From a virus, in IMG/VR virus record IMGVR_UViG_3300025156_000011, positions 1-41,228 of that record: 41,228 nt of DNA; one strand, given 5' to 3'. The notes beneath the pieces are model-generated. The model ran no database searches. It was not told where the DNA came from and saw nothing but the letters and a program-made list of their open reading frames with translations. Position numbers and translations under genes: made by a program. Shown piece by piece: positions 1 to 9,163 of the stretch. Positions within the stretch are counted from its first letter, which is position 1; each line of letters begins with the position of its first letter.

Positions 1-3000
1 CACTTCCTGATCTCGTAACCTTCATCCAATGGTTACTGTCATTACCACCAGTAGTCTCTATCGAAACAGCGCTTCCTTTCTCAGTCCACCAATCAGGCTT
101 AGTGCTGTCCTCGAAGCCTGGGTTCTGCACTAGGTTAGCTAGTGGTAACGTGAAATCACTGAAGTTTGAGGCTCCGCTTCCACCTGTAACTGTGATCTCT
201 CCTTCAACTTCGAGAATAGTGCCGTTCCAGCTCAGCTTAGGATCGTCTGACCCTCCAAACCTCACTACCTCGTTGTCAAGATCTATCTGAACGCCCTCAT
301 CGGTTCCCCAGTTGTTAGACTCCAGCTTTCCAGCACTAAGCGTCCCTGTGACTTTCGCTGTCAGCGCAGTCAAGTCCCAAGTGTCCACATGGTTGGCGGT
401 GATGGTGTTGTAGGCTATATCCGCAGCCCCCACTTGCAGAGTCGTCCCGCTCTCAGTGGTGCTCCATCCGCTAGTGTTTCCGCTAGTGTCCACGGCTCTG
501 ATTCTGTAGTAATAGGTAGTGCTTACGTCTAGACCCGAGTCAGTGAAGAAGTTAACGTATGCGTACCCAAGGCTCTCCTCTTCCCCACTCCAATTGCCAG
601 TCATGGACCTCTGAATCTCGTACCCCAGGAGGTCGTCCTCAGTATTCGCCTGCCAGTGGAGGCCCATGACCTTGAACCCAGGAATGATGGGAGTGGTTTG
701 CCAAGAAGGCGTAGCTGGGGGCGTTGAGTCTTTGGCTGAGGTTGTAGTAACCATCGACGTCCAATTGGTGGCGTTTCCTCCCCTGTCAACTGCCCTCACA
801 TACGCTCCATATTCTGTGTTTGGCTTCACTTCCCACAAGTAATTCGTCTCAAACGTGGAGTAATGGGAGGTGTAGCCAGACCCAGAAGGCTCTTTCACCA
901 AGCGCACATCATAGTGATGGAAGTCATCGGAGCTCTCTGCGTTGTTGTTCCACTCAGCCCGCACGAAGACGTGGTCGGTGCCGTCGTCTGCTATTTCACT
1001 GAATGTGCTAAGGGTTAGCCCTGTTGGTTGCTGCAGCGGGCAAGACGAGGTGTCTATGTCTACGTCGTCGTAGGCTGCGTTTTCGCTATAGACCCCAGCC
1101 TTGTCAACAGCTTTTATCCAGAATCTTATCGTGTCATTTGTCGTGTCCTCAACGTACCAGCTTGCCGTAGTGCCTATTGCGTGCTCGATGATGACGGTGG
1201 CGCTGTCCCAGTCAGTCCCGCCCTGCCTTATCTCATAATGGTCGAGGTCTATGTCATCTATGGCCGTCCACGTGAACTTGACGTTGCGGGTCACTGAGTC
1301 GAAGGTTCCGCTGAACGAAGTAACATCTGATGGCGGCGCATACTCGCCTTGGATTGTTATTGTAGCCGTGTTGCCTCCAAGGTCAACTGGCCCCTGCCCA
1401 AGCTGTACCACGTAAACCTTGTATTGGTGGTTGAGCGTGAGATATTGCGGACCGATAACGAAGTGCATCGTGTCAGCCTGTCCTACAAACACTGGATCGT
1501 CTCCGCTGGTCAAGTCCTCAAGCCAGATGTGCCAGCTGTAATGCTCGGTCGAAATTGACGGATGCCAAGTGACAGCCAAGTTACTTGCATAAGTCCCATC
1601 AGGACTGAAACTGAGGAACTCATGGAGGTAGACTTTCGTGGCCTCTTGGTAGTCAACGTCCCAAGTAGGCACTTCAAAGACGTAGCCCGTATCCGTGTAA
1701 ATGTCCTCTATGTATTCAACACAGGTAAGTTTCTTATCCAGATCAGCTCCCCTGGAGATGTTCACCACTGTGTAAGGCTTTCTGTAGCTGTCTTGCTCCC
1801 CAAAAGCGTATCGTTCATACTGCTCTGGAGTAGAGCTCCATGCTGAAGATACTGTCAGCTTGGATAACCAGTCTACAGGCTCTTCGTTCTCAACTAGCTG
1901 AATCCTAGTTATCAGTCCCTCACCTGAATTGGAGTTAGTTTGAAGAGGAAACACAACCTTTACTTTAGCTGTTCCAGAAGGAAACCTCATTGATTCACTA
2001 GTTTCAGAGCTAGCATATATTACTACGTTTTCTTGCGACCAGTCACTGCCGCTAGAGGATGTCACTGAGATAGGGGATAAAGTGCCGATCAAGGAATCCA
2101 AAGAGTCATAGCAGTAAACCCTGCAATCTATCTCTACGGTACCACTCTTTCTCATCCACCAAAAATTTATGTTGTGGCGCTTTGTCTCATCAACAGTTAT
2201 AAAGTCAGTAGTTCTTATTGCTAAGTCTTCGACAGGACTTGAGTTGAACCAGAATGTGTGTGCATCCTCTCTCCACCACGGACTGTCTCCTCCACTCTCG
2301 TCTTGGCTGGTTGCATACACCTCGTGTTTAGTCGGAGTTGTGTTGTAGGAGACTGTCCAGCCATCAGGAGCTGTCGAGCCTACGCTATCCCTCTCAAAGT
2401 TTCCGTTAACAACAAGATTGTCTTTATAGTCTAACTGCGTGACTGTCTTTTCTTCGATGGAGTCATCATTATGAAGAACAGCTATAACGTTGGTAGCACC
2501 GAGTGTAGGCACCACATCATGGTCGACTGTGACTGTGGTGGATGTTGCCTCCACTACCCTTCCACCATGCCCATACTTGGGGACGTCATGCTGGATGTAG
2601 ATTCTGTCCCCAACTTGACAGGCGAGCGCCTGGATGTCAACCTCAAACTCACAGGTGCGAACAAGCCACTTAGTGCTGTTGAGATGAAATGCAGCCTCTC
2701 TTATGGCTTGAGTTCTTCGTGTGCAACCAACGAGCCTCATACTCTGCTTATTATCAGGTTCATCAGCGTTGTTGTAGTCATCGCTGTAGACGGCTACTGT
2801 CTGCCTCGTGTAGCCTCTGTCCTCGTCAATGTAGGTGACTTCAATGGCATTGGCTCGGTCTTTCTTCTGTAGGAAGGTCTCCTTGAAAGTCCCTGCCTTG
2901 ATGTCTGCCATTGTGAACATCTGCACTGGAGTGGAGGGCTTGTCTACGATGACGCTGTACTGGGTACCTTTGCGCACAGGAACTGCCCTTCCTGCTTTAC

Positions 3001-4525
3001 ATATCGTGAGCAACGCCTCCCAAAGAGTCATCTGAGAGTCAATGTAGATGTTGAGCTTGAAGCGAGTCTCACCTTGGACAGTTTCATCGCAGTAGGACGC
3101 CCACGCCTCAAAGGCGTCATAGTCTATCCGAGTATGGTCTATCCTTCCCCCGTAAGTCTCGTTGACGAGGAGGTCGTAAGCTGCCCAAGCTGGGTTCGAT
3201 GCACTTCTGCTCTCCCATGAGGACGTAGAGGGGTTGTAGACTTGGACTGTTGACCTAGTTGCCTTGACTGTGAACGTCGGTTCCGCTCCGCTCAGTTGAT
3301 CCGTAGCAAGGGCCCGCACTGCATACTTCGCAATGCCTGGGTAGATGAGAGAGCGCTTGATAATCTCCGTCATCGCTGTCCAGTAAATAGCTGTCCTTTC
3401 CCTTGCTGAGGAGGACTCGCTGTTTGTGCGTTGCACCCTCACCTCGTATTGGTCTGCTGACGGGGTGTCGAAGGTAACTGTTCGTGATAGTCGCTTCGTG
3501 GTCGCTCCACTTATTGTATAATTACCTTGCGTAGTCCAAGTTGATGTACCTTTGACTCGGTATTGCACTCGAAAAGAAGCTGAGCGACTGTCCAAGCCTC
3601 CTTGGTCATTTGCGTAATAGCATCCGTAAGGTGCTGTAATGTGCAGCTTGATTTTTTCAACTGCATTTCCATCTGTCTCGTAGGTGACAGGGGAGCCGTA
3701 GTTCAACTTTGTGCCAAACGTCTGCTGCGTAGCCACTTCGTTGAAGCCTGGGATAACAGCGTCGCTATTGGTACCCAGCCTAGTGTAGCTGGTGACTCCG
3801 TAGTAATAGCTTTCTGGCTGTCCATTTATCTCAATGTCGGTCAGCGAATCGACCTCATGTCCAGCCACAGCTATGAGCACGTTGAGATACTGCTTATCGC
3901 CGTCCACATCTACGACCTTAGAAATGATTTGTCCTGCGACTCGCATTGTGCCGTAGAGAATGGGGATGGGGTTGCCTTGGGTGTTGAGGTTACGCAACAC
4001 GTTCCACGAGTATGTAGGGGACTCGTTCCAACTATCTTGGCCGATGCGTGGGATGTCTGGTTTTGGTGGAGGCGCTATAGCGTTGACTATCATAGCACCA
4101 ACTAAGCCAATAACTCCTCCGATTATCCACTTAGCTGTTTCTAGTCCACCAAGCACTCCAGCGAATGTTGGTGCAAGAGCCCCTGCTGCCCAGTGAGCTA
4201 TGAAAGCAACAGCCAACATCCCCACTAAGCGAAGTATCTTCTTCCCACCTCCACCACCTGCAACAAGCGGGCATACGGCAATGAAGTCTCCAGGATTGAC
4301 ATCTACCTGGCTCCAGTCCCTTACTACCTTGCCGTTCACTGACGCTACAAGCTCTACATCAGCTAAAACCGGCAAGTACCCAGTGTAATAGTCTATCCCC
4401 TTCCCTGGCTGCCAGTCTTTCCTTAGGATAGTCCTGTCGTAAGGCCTGAACGGATTCAGGATGGTAACGACTGTTACAGGCTCAGCCGTAGCCTTAAGCT
4501 TATCTATTGGAACCAGATCGTTCAT
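1..4525 (-). CDS. Tail tip / host-specificity protein, lambda J-like (partial)
   Basis: The open frame starts at the ATG at 4525 and runs off the left edge, giving about 1508 residues without the C-terminus. Seen: a soluble N-terminal part, a long hydrophobic stretch at about residues 97-152, then a region resembling the tail-tip J family core (IPILYGTMRVAG, YGGRIDHTRIDYDAFEAW). Near residues 1060-1360 are three fibronectin type III-like repeats with the usual W/Y spacing (DHYEIR, HHYDVRL, LGYEIQRS). The hydrophobic N-terminal segment resembles lambda gpI, so this may be an I-J fusion. By family it forms the central tail tip and contacts the host receptor. It overlaps the NlpC/P60 gene by 26 bp, in the same order as lambda L-K-J. 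The receptor-binding end lies outside the window. Confidence 0.88.
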   Translation of the reverse strand, partial: MNDLVPIDKLKATAEPVTVVTILNPFRPYDRTILRKDWQPGKGIDYYTGYLPVLADVELVASVNGKVVRDWSQVDVNPGDFIAVCPLVAGGGGGKKILRLVGMLAVAFIAHWAAGALAPTFAGVLGGLETAKWIIGGVIGLVGAMIVNAIAPPPKPDIPRIGQDSWNESPTYSWNVLRNLNTQGNPIPILYGTMRVAGQIISKVVDVDGDKQYLNVLIAVAGHEVDSLTDIEINGQPESYYYGVTSYTRLGTNSDAVIPGFNEVATQQTFGTKLNYGSPVTYETDGNAVEKIKLHITAPYGCYYANDQGGLDSRSASFRVQYRVKGTSTWTTQGNYTISGATTKRLSRTVTFDTPSADQYEVRVQRTNSESSSARERTAIYWTAMTEIIKRSLIYPGIAKYAVRALATDQLSGAEPTFTVKATRSTVQVYNPSTSSWESRSASNPAWAAYDLLVNETYGGRIDHTRIDYDAFEAWASYCDETVQGETRFKLNIYIDSQMTLWEALLTICKAGRAVPVRKGTQYSVIVDKPSTPVQMFTMADIKAGTFKETFLQKKDRANAIEVTYIDEDRGYTRQTVAVYSDDYNNADEPDNKQSMRLVGCTRRTQAIREAAFHLNSTKWLVRTCEFEVDIQALACQVGDRIYIQHDVPKYGHGGRVVEATSTTVTVDHDVVPTLGATNVIAVLHNDDSIEEKTVTQLDYKDNLVVNGNFERDSVGSTAPDGWTVSYNTTPTKHEVYATSQDESGGDSPWWREDAHTFWFNSSPVEDLAIRTTDFITVDETKRHNINFWWMRKSGTVEIDCRVYCYDSLDSLIGTLSPISVTSSSGSDWSQENVVIYASSETSESMRFPSGTAKVKVVFPLQTNSNSGEGLITRIQLVENEEPVDWLSKLTVSSAWSSTPEQYERYAFGEQDSYRKPYTVVNISRGADLDKKLTCVEYIEDIYTDTGYVFEVPTWDVDYQEATKVYLHEFLSFSPDGTYASNLAVTWHPSISTEHYSWHIWLEDLTSGDDPVFVGQADTMHFVIGPQYLTLNHQYKVYVVQLGQGPVDLGGNTATITIQGEYAPPSDVTSFSGTFDSVTRNVKFTWTAIDDIDLDHYEIRQGGTDWDSATVIIEHAIGTTASWYVEDTTNDTIRFWIKAVDKAGVYSENAAYDDVDIDTSSCPLQQPTGLTLSTFSEIADDGTDHVFVRAEWNNNAESSDDFHHYDVRLVKEPSGSGYTSHYSTFETNYLWEVKPNTEYGAYVRAVDRGGNATNWTSMVTTTSAKDSTPPATPSWQTTPIIPGFKVMGLHWQANTEDDLLGYEIQRSMTGNWSGEEESLGYAYVNFFTDSGLDVSTTYYYRIRAVDTSGNTSGWSTTESGTTLQVGAADIAYNTITANHVDTWDLTALTAKVTGTLSAGKLESNNWGTDEGVQIDLDNEVVRFGGSDDPKLSWNGTILEVEGEITVTGGSGASNFSDFTLPLANLVQNPGFEDSTKPDWWTEKGSAVSIETTGGNDSNHWMKVTRSGS

Positions 4526-4973
4526 ACTTGAAAAAGCCTACTATCTTCCTTCGCCACAACGGACTGTTCACTTCACTTATAATTGCGTTTGTTTTCTCTA
4601 ACGTGTGGATGAACTTGCCTTCACCTACATAAACTCCGCAGTGATTCACAAACTTTGGGTGGTTACGAATAACTACGAGGCATGGAACCTCTGGCTCTTT
4701 CAATTCCACCCACTCCTTGTCTCCGCCATTACGGGCTGCTGCAACATGTTTCCCTATCTCTTCTCCAACTCTAGCACACTCGAAGGCACCAATGTTGTAG
4801 TCGGGCAATTCAACTCCAAATCTGTGAAAAATCTCCCTTGTGAGTCCCCAACAATCATACTCTTCAGGCCCTCGCCCTCCATCTACAAACTTAGCTCCGA
4901 TAAGATCTCTCAAGTCTACTACTGTAGTAATATTCCAAGCAGCTAAATCTGTGCCTTTAAGGGGTCTTTGCAT
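4500..4973 (-). CDS. NlpC/P60 family tail-tip peptidase, lambda K-like
   Basis: 157 residues. The family comprises cysteine peptidases that cut peptidoglycan stem peptides; in phage tails they sit at the tip and help assembly or cell-wall penetration. Seen: the Cys motif EYDCWGLTREIF (C41), the His motif NHCGVYVG (H111) and a third polar residue H123, in the usual catalytic order. The frame is open up to 5021, but I chose the ATG at 4973 because GGGAGGTG lies 4 bases before it. That start also leaves only a 17-bp overlap with the L-like gene. The position between L-like and J-like genes matches lambda L-K-J. Confidence 0.88.
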   Translation of the reverse strand: MQRPLKGTDLAAWNITTVVDLRDLIGAKFVDGGRGPEEYDCWGLTREIFHRFGVELPDYNIGAFECARVGEEIGKHVAAARNGGDKEWVELKEPEVPCLVVIRNHPKFVNHCGVYVGEGKFIHTLEKTNAIISEVNSPLWRRKIVGFFKYERSGSNR

Positions 4974-5577
4974 AAACACCTCCCGTCGGGATGCCAGGAA
5001 ACCCGCCAAACCGATGCTCATTTCCTAGCTCCATGCACCTCTCAAAAGTTCGATCGCACTCCGTTGCACTCCCGCTGTACCCGCAGAGAGTGCCCTTAAA
5101 CTCTTTGTATCTGCAATGGTCTTTGAGGAATCTCTGCCGTGGACAACGGGTCAGCAACGGGTTCTCCGCTCCAAGTGTAAACCTCACCCACATCTGGTCA
5201 ACTGAGCAGCCTATGACCTCGAACGTTTCCTCAAATTCCGGATCAGTTAAATCGAGGTGGTCGCTGTGGACTACTCTAATAGTGACTGTTGCTCCGAGCC
5301 CGCCCTGAGAGTCGTCGAGGTACTGTTGCAGCACTCTTGTCACATTTCCAACTCTTATCGTGACATTCGGAAGCTGCCCTTTTGCGTCCTCTTGGACATC
5401 GTCGATGTCAAAGGGAAACGCATACCATGTCTCCCCATTCCACTCAATGTCTTCTGTGTTCCTTACCAGCCTGATAGGATCGACTCCCTCGAAGTTGATC
5501 TCCAGCAGCACAAGGAAGGCCCCCGTGCTGTCCAGCTTGTTCTTCTCCAGTATGGCTGCACTAGACAATGTCAACAT
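4957..5577 (-). CDS. Minor tail tip protein, lambda L / DUF2163-like, probable Fe-S protein
   Basis: 206 residues. The C-terminal half carries the L/DUF2163 signature, with cysteines at 145, 155, 165, 174 and 181 around LCGYSGSATECDRTFERC, followed by HRFGGFPGIP. Lambda gpL is known to carry an iron-sulfur cluster bound by its C-terminal cysteines. The same kind of cluster is therefore expected here, but this is inference. The protein should sit at the tail tip between the M-like protein and J. It starts one base after the stop of the M-like gene and overlaps the peptidase gene downstream. Confidence 0.82.
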   Translation of the reverse strand: MLTLSSAAILEKNKLDSTGAFLVLLEINFEGVDPIRLVRNTEDIEWNGETWYAFPFDIDDVQEDAKGQLPNVTIRVGNVTRVLQQYLDDSQGGLGATVTIRVVHSDHLDLTDPEFEETFEVIGCSVDQMWVRFTLGAENPLLTRCPRQRFLKDHCRYKEFKGTLCGYSGSATECDRTFERCMELGNEHRFGGFPGIPTGGVYAKTP

Positions 5578-5919
5578 CTATACTTCCTCCAACTCACAAG
5601 ACATTTCCCAGTACCTATTTTTCCTGACTAGGGCCGGCCTCTTCACAAACCTCACTACCTTTGTGTCTCCACTGACGGGGTGCTCCCAATTGAACTTCCC
5701 CGTTGTTCCTTGCGTACTTATAAAGGAGGACATCGTCGTAAAATCAGCATCTGTCAACCCTTTGTAGACGACACCCCACTTCTTCGGGTCTTTCGTGAAC
5801 CTCCTCCTCGTAATCACGTACCCAGCGTCTGTGGGCGTCCGGAGGTCCGCAACCCCCAGTCCTTCTTCTTTAAACGGGTACGCAAGAACTCCACTTGACA
5901 ATGTAGGAAAGTCTGCCAT
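5578..5919 (-). CDS. Minor tail protein, lambda M-like
   Basis: 113 residues, the usual length for lambda M-type minor tail proteins. Recognisable features are the N-terminal MADFPTLSSG, the central GLTDADFTTMSSFI stretch and GKFNWEHPVSG, followed by VVRFVKRPALV and a closing beta-rich WEMSCELEEV. By family it joins the tape measure end to the L protein at the tail tip. Its ATG shares one base with the tape measure stop (TAATG), so translation is coupled. Identity rests on sequence pattern plus position between tape measure and L-like genes. Confidence 0.75.
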   Translation of the reverse strand: MADFPTLSSGVLAYPFKEEGLGVADLRTPTDAGYVITRRRFTKDPKKWGVVYKGLTDADFTTMSSFISTQGTTGKFNWEHPVSGDTKVVRFVKRPALVRKNRYWEMSCELEEV

Positions 5920-8126
5920 TACACTCCTCCACCTTTCAATGCCTGGCTGTAAGGCCCGTGTGAGATAAGGTCTTCCATCATGATATCTATGACCATGCCT
6001 CTGACGTCTAGGCGAACCTGGGCCTCAGCATTTTTCTCCGTGCCCTTATTTTCGATGTTAACGATTACATTTCCTGGTTCCGCAGTACCTCCTAGCGGGA
6101 CAACTGCCTCTGGGCCGGCCTCACCCATGATGTAGCCTCTGCCGCTCCTTTGCCCAACTCCAACGACTGGCTCGTTGATGACCCCTCCTGAGGCGAAGTG
6201 ATAAGTCCACTCTCCTGTGCCCGCTGTTGGGGTGAAGCTCTCCCCTCCACCGCCACCACCTCCAGAAAAGATCTTGCCGAACATGCCTCCAAAAATCCCT
6301 TCTTCCCAACTTTCCCCAGCAATCACTTTCATCAGCCCACTAGCAAGGAGGCGAGCGAACATTTTTTGGATGGCGTCCGTGAAGTTATCAACCATGTCCC
6401 CGAACTTCAGGTTCATCGCATTGAAGAAGAAGTCCTCAAAGGCCCTCTCCATATTCTGCGCAATGTCTTTCGCCATCTCCTTCATCATCTTTCCAGTCTT
6501 GTCGAGCTCCTCGGCGAGCTTATTCAACTTGAGCTTGTTCAACTGTTCTGCGAGCTTTGCCTGTTCTTCAGTGTATTCTCCGAGGGCAACTTTTGCTATG
6601 AGCTGGGATTCAAGCAACTGTTTCTCGATCTCGAGTTGAGCCTCCTTATCTTTTGTTAGCTTGGCAATCTCAAGCCGCAGTTTGAGGGTTGTTTCTCTTT
6701 GGTCATACATCTCCCTTGCAACTTGGACGATGTAATTTCTGTTCTTTGCCCAGGCTTTCTCAGTCTCCTTTGCAGCTTTTTCTAACTCCTTCTGTCTCTC
6801 TGCGCTGTCTCCCAACTTCGCTGTTGACTCAATGATAAGCCCTTTGAGATTGTCGAGAATCTTGTTCAACTCGTCTCCTCTGGTTTTTGAGGTCCCCATC
6901 CCTGTCCTTAGCTTAGCAAAGAACATTTCAACAGCTGTTGTTGCTTCAGCTGCATCTCTCTTTGCAGCTTCTCCCCATCCACCAGACGCTCCACCTCTTG
7001 TCGAAGTTTCAAAAGGCTTAAACCTAGGGAACTTTTCGTAGATCCAATTATACATCTTATCAACACCAGAGACAGCAAGGTTGCTTGCTTTGTTAAGTAA
7101 ATCCCAAACTGCTTTTAGCATATCATAGACCTCAGCAAACCCTTTCGAGATTGCTTCTGCTGCATCTAGCGCTACATTCTCAAACCACACCATCGCATCA
7201 GCAATAGCTGTCATAAATGCCTCGAATTCAGGGGTGCCGATGGCTTGGATTAGACCACTGAAGAGATGTTTTGTGTTTTCGAAAAAGTCTTTGAAAGCAA
7301 CTCCCATAGTTGACGAGAAAATATCCTTGACATTAGACAACAGTCCTGACCATGATCTTTGGATATCTATAGCTGATAATTGGAACGCTTTGAGGTATTT
7401 CATTATGTAGTTGTATAGTTCTTCACTGTGACCTTGTAGTGATTTGATGACTGTTTTGTCCATACCCAACGCAGTCGCAATAAGCGTGTTCTTCGCTGTA
7501 ATCGTCCCCTTAAGCATGGCCCGCATTTCCTCAGCCATCATGTTCAGCGGAATCCCCATTGCAGTTGCTGCTTGACTCATTGCAACAGTAAATTCTTCTA
7601 TCTGCTCGATCTTGAATCCTTCAGCAAGAGCGTGAGGAAGGGCCTGTTGAAACATTATTAGCAATTCTCGATATGTAGCTGCTGTACGTTTGTTTGCTTC
7701 AAAGAGGTCTCTTGACACCTTTGCTGCGACAGCCTGGGCAGCCAATATCTTTTCTCTTCCTTTTAACTCGTGCCCAAGAGCATCCTTCATCTTGGTTTGG
7801 GCTGCAAGAACGGCGCCGATGCCTATCCTGGCCTGTTCCATCGTCTTGTTAAACTCGATGCCTGACTTCGCAAGCCCCTCAAAGCCCCTTATGACTTCTC
7901 TAGCAACCCATACTCCAGCGATGGCTACTAAGGTTCTCTGAAGCCTCCCAAGAGTGCGTCTGACTCCCTCTAGATACTTCTCCACCTTTTTGGTTTCAGA
8001 TCCAAACTTGGAGAATGAACGAAAGCCCTTGTACCCAAGGGACTCCAACAGCTTCCCTAGTTTCTCAACGGAGTACTCAGCCTCTTTCCCATCAACTATG
8101 AGTTTGAACTTTATGTCTTTTGCCAT
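5919..8126 (-). CDS. Tail tape measure protein
   Basis: 735 residues; the longest complete protein of the tail module, directly after the frameshifting chaperone gene as in most siphoviruses. Long alpha-helical and coiled-coil stretches (about residues 400-560, rich in E, K, L, A) and a Gly-rich linker near 635-645 fit the family. Near 675-690 is the sequence GRGYIMGEAGPEAVVPLGG, a motif common in the C-terminal part of tape measure proteins. These proteins set tail length; by the usual rule of about 0.15 nm per residue the tail would be roughly 110 nm. The start at 8126 has only a weak GGTGA site and lies inside the end of the frameshifted GT frame. Confidence 0.9.
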   Translation of the reverse strand: MAKDIKFKLIVDGKEAEYSVEKLGKLLESLGYKGFRSFSKFGSETKKVEKYLEGVRRTLGRLQRTLVAIAGVWVAREVIRGFEGLAKSGIEFNKTMEQARIGIGAVLAAQTKMKDALGHELKGREKILAAQAVAAKVSRDLFEANKRTAATYRELLIMFQQALPHALAEGFKIEQIEEFTVAMSQAATAMGIPLNMMAEEMRAMLKGTITAKNTLIATALGMDKTVIKSLQGHSEELYNYIMKYLKAFQLSAIDIQRSWSGLLSNVKDIFSSTMGVAFKDFFENTKHLFSGLIQAIGTPEFEAFMTAIADAMVWFENVALDAAEAISKGFAEVYDMLKAVWDLLNKASNLAVSGVDKMYNWIYEKFPRFKPFETSTRGGASGGWGEAAKRDAAEATTAVEMFFAKLRTGMGTSKTRGDELNKILDNLKGLIIESTAKLGDSAERQKELEKAAKETEKAWAKNRNYIVQVAREMYDQRETTLKLRLEIAKLTKDKEAQLEIEKQLLESQLIAKVALGEYTEEQAKLAEQLNKLKLNKLAEELDKTGKMMKEMAKDIAQNMERAFEDFFFNAMNLKFGDMVDNFTDAIQKMFARLLASGLMKVIAGESWEEGIFGGMFGKIFSGGGGGGGESFTPTAGTGEWTYHFASGGVINEPVVGVGQRSGRGYIMGEAGPEAVVPLGGTAEPGNVIVNIENKGTEKNAEAQVRLDVRGMVIDIMMEDLISHGPYSQALKGGGV

Positions 8127-8741
8127 CTATCTCACCAATCAAGTATGTTACTTTCTGGAGAACCTCAAGCTCGTCCTCAACCTCGAGGAGCCTCGCAACC
8201 TCTAGGATGCCCTGCGTTGAGGGCCCCATTGGGTCCGGCCCAAGGGTTTGCAGCACCTCCCAAGCCTCAACGTTCGCTTGCCTGATGCCTGGCCAACACT
8301 TCTCGCAAGGCGTAGGTTTTCCTCTCTCAGCGAAAAACTCTCTACATTTCGGACACCAGAACTTAGTCTCACGCTTCTCCCTTATCCACCTTGCGAGCTC
8401 TTGGAGTTTTTTAGGTCTTCTTCAAACTCCTTCTCGTACTTTTCCTTAAGCATCCCTGCTTTCTCACTTATAAACTCCCGAAGGGGGTCGTTGTCAAAGA
8501 TAGCTTCTCGCACATCCCCGTCAGCTTCGATCCCTTCAAAGTCTTCGAGTGTGTAATTGAAGATCTCAAACGCAATCGCTGCTTCATCATAGTCATCAAC
8601 AACTCTGTCTCCAGCAATTACCTTCTTCCTATGCTTATTCATGATCTTTGCGACTTGCGAGTGGTAGATAGGGCGGACTTTCACTCGCACGCCGTCGCAA
8701 ACATCAAACCAGACTCCCTCTTTATACCTCTTTAGCTTCAT
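8092..8741 (-). CDS. G-T fusion chaperone made by programmed -1 frameshift
   Basis: Reading frame zero from 8741 to 8406, slipping back one base at A-AAA-AAC and continuing in the -1 frame to the TGA at 8094-8092 gives 216 residues (112 + 104). The -1 frame has no stop over its whole length and overlaps the tape measure start by 35 bp. The added part opens with LQELARWIREKRETKFW and carries two Cys pairs, CPKC and CEKC, about 18 residues apart, like a zinc ribbon. In lambda the T part of gpGT recruits the tail tube protein to the G-coated tape measure. The frame has no start or ribosome site of its own, which supports frameshifting. Seen: frame and heptamer; inferred: use. Confidence 0.8.
8382..8741 (-). 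CDS. Tail assembly chaperone, lambda G-like
   Basis: 119 residues when read in frame zero, ending in the polar sequence KNSKSSQGG. It lies between the tail tube and tape measure genes, the invariant place of the G chaperone that coats the tape measure during tail assembly. No strong domain is recognised; the assignment rests on position, size and the exact slippery heptamer A-AAA-AAC at 8412-8406 near its 3' end. That site would divert a fraction of ribosomes into the GT product. The gene begins 8 bp downstream of the tail tube stop with a GGAGG site. Confidence 0.8.
   Translation of the reverse strand: MKLKRYKEGVWFDVCDGVRVKVRPIYHSQVAKIMNKHRKKVIAGDRVVDDYDEAAIAFEIFNYTLEDFEGIEADGDVREAIFDNDPLREFISEKAGMLKEKYEKEFEEDLKNSKSSQGG
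8406..8412 (-). promoter_or_regulatory. Programmed -1 ribosomal frameshift site (A-AAA-AAC)
   Basis: On the coding strand the bases are CT-A-AAA-AAC. The zero-frame codons are CTA AAA AAC, the exact X-XXY-YYZ arrangement of a classical slippery heptamer. It lies eight codons before the frame-zero stop of the G-like gene and opens into the long -1 frame. I did not identify a clear stimulatory pseudoknot downstream. Confidence 0.82.
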
Positions 8742-8749
8742 GTCTCCTC

Positions 8750-9163
8750 CTATTCAAGGACTAGCGGCCCAAATCCAAGGATTGAGTAGGTGACGCTTGC
8801 CACGCCTGCTTTGTCGTGCTTGATGCTAACGACGTTTATAAAACAACCTGCGTCACTGTCATTCGTAATGTCTGGTGTCCAGTAAGACGTTGAGTCGATG
8901 TAGAACTTTATGTCTTGGATTTTCGTCGCTGAGAGGGCGTTGCTCTGGAGCTCCGCTTGTCCATTCGTGTCTGCGGGGTCATAATGCCCTTCAGCACTGC
9001 CCGTCCACCGCTGGAACCCAGGCATACTCTTTCCCCAAACACTTCCAAAAGCCGTAACATCAATCTCATCCATGTTGATGTCAATCGACCAGTTTGTTAG
9101 GTTCGCAACCAAGTCGGTTCCGAGTTTAACTGAGGCATATCGCCCCATCAATGGATCACCCAT
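8750..9163 (-). CDS. Major tail tube protein
   Basis: 137 residues. Sequence such as GRYASVKLGTDLVANLTNWSID, DVTAFGSVWGKSMPGFQRWTGSAEGHYD and the closing SILGFGPLVLE is typical of phage tail tube proteins (beta-barrel subunits stacked in hexameric rings). The frame is open to 9181, but the first codon there is TTG. The ATG at 9163 is preceded by GAGGAGGAAGAAA and is the better start. It overlaps the end of the glycosyltransferase gene by 8 bp, so the two are translationally linked. Confidence 0.85.
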   Translation of the reverse strand: MGDPLMGRYASVKLGTDLVANLTNWSIDINMDEIDVTAFGSVWGKSMPGFQRWTGSAEGHYDPADTNGQAELQSNALSATKIQDIKFYIDSTSYWTPDITNDSDAGCFINVVSIKHDKAGVASVTYSILGFGPLVLE

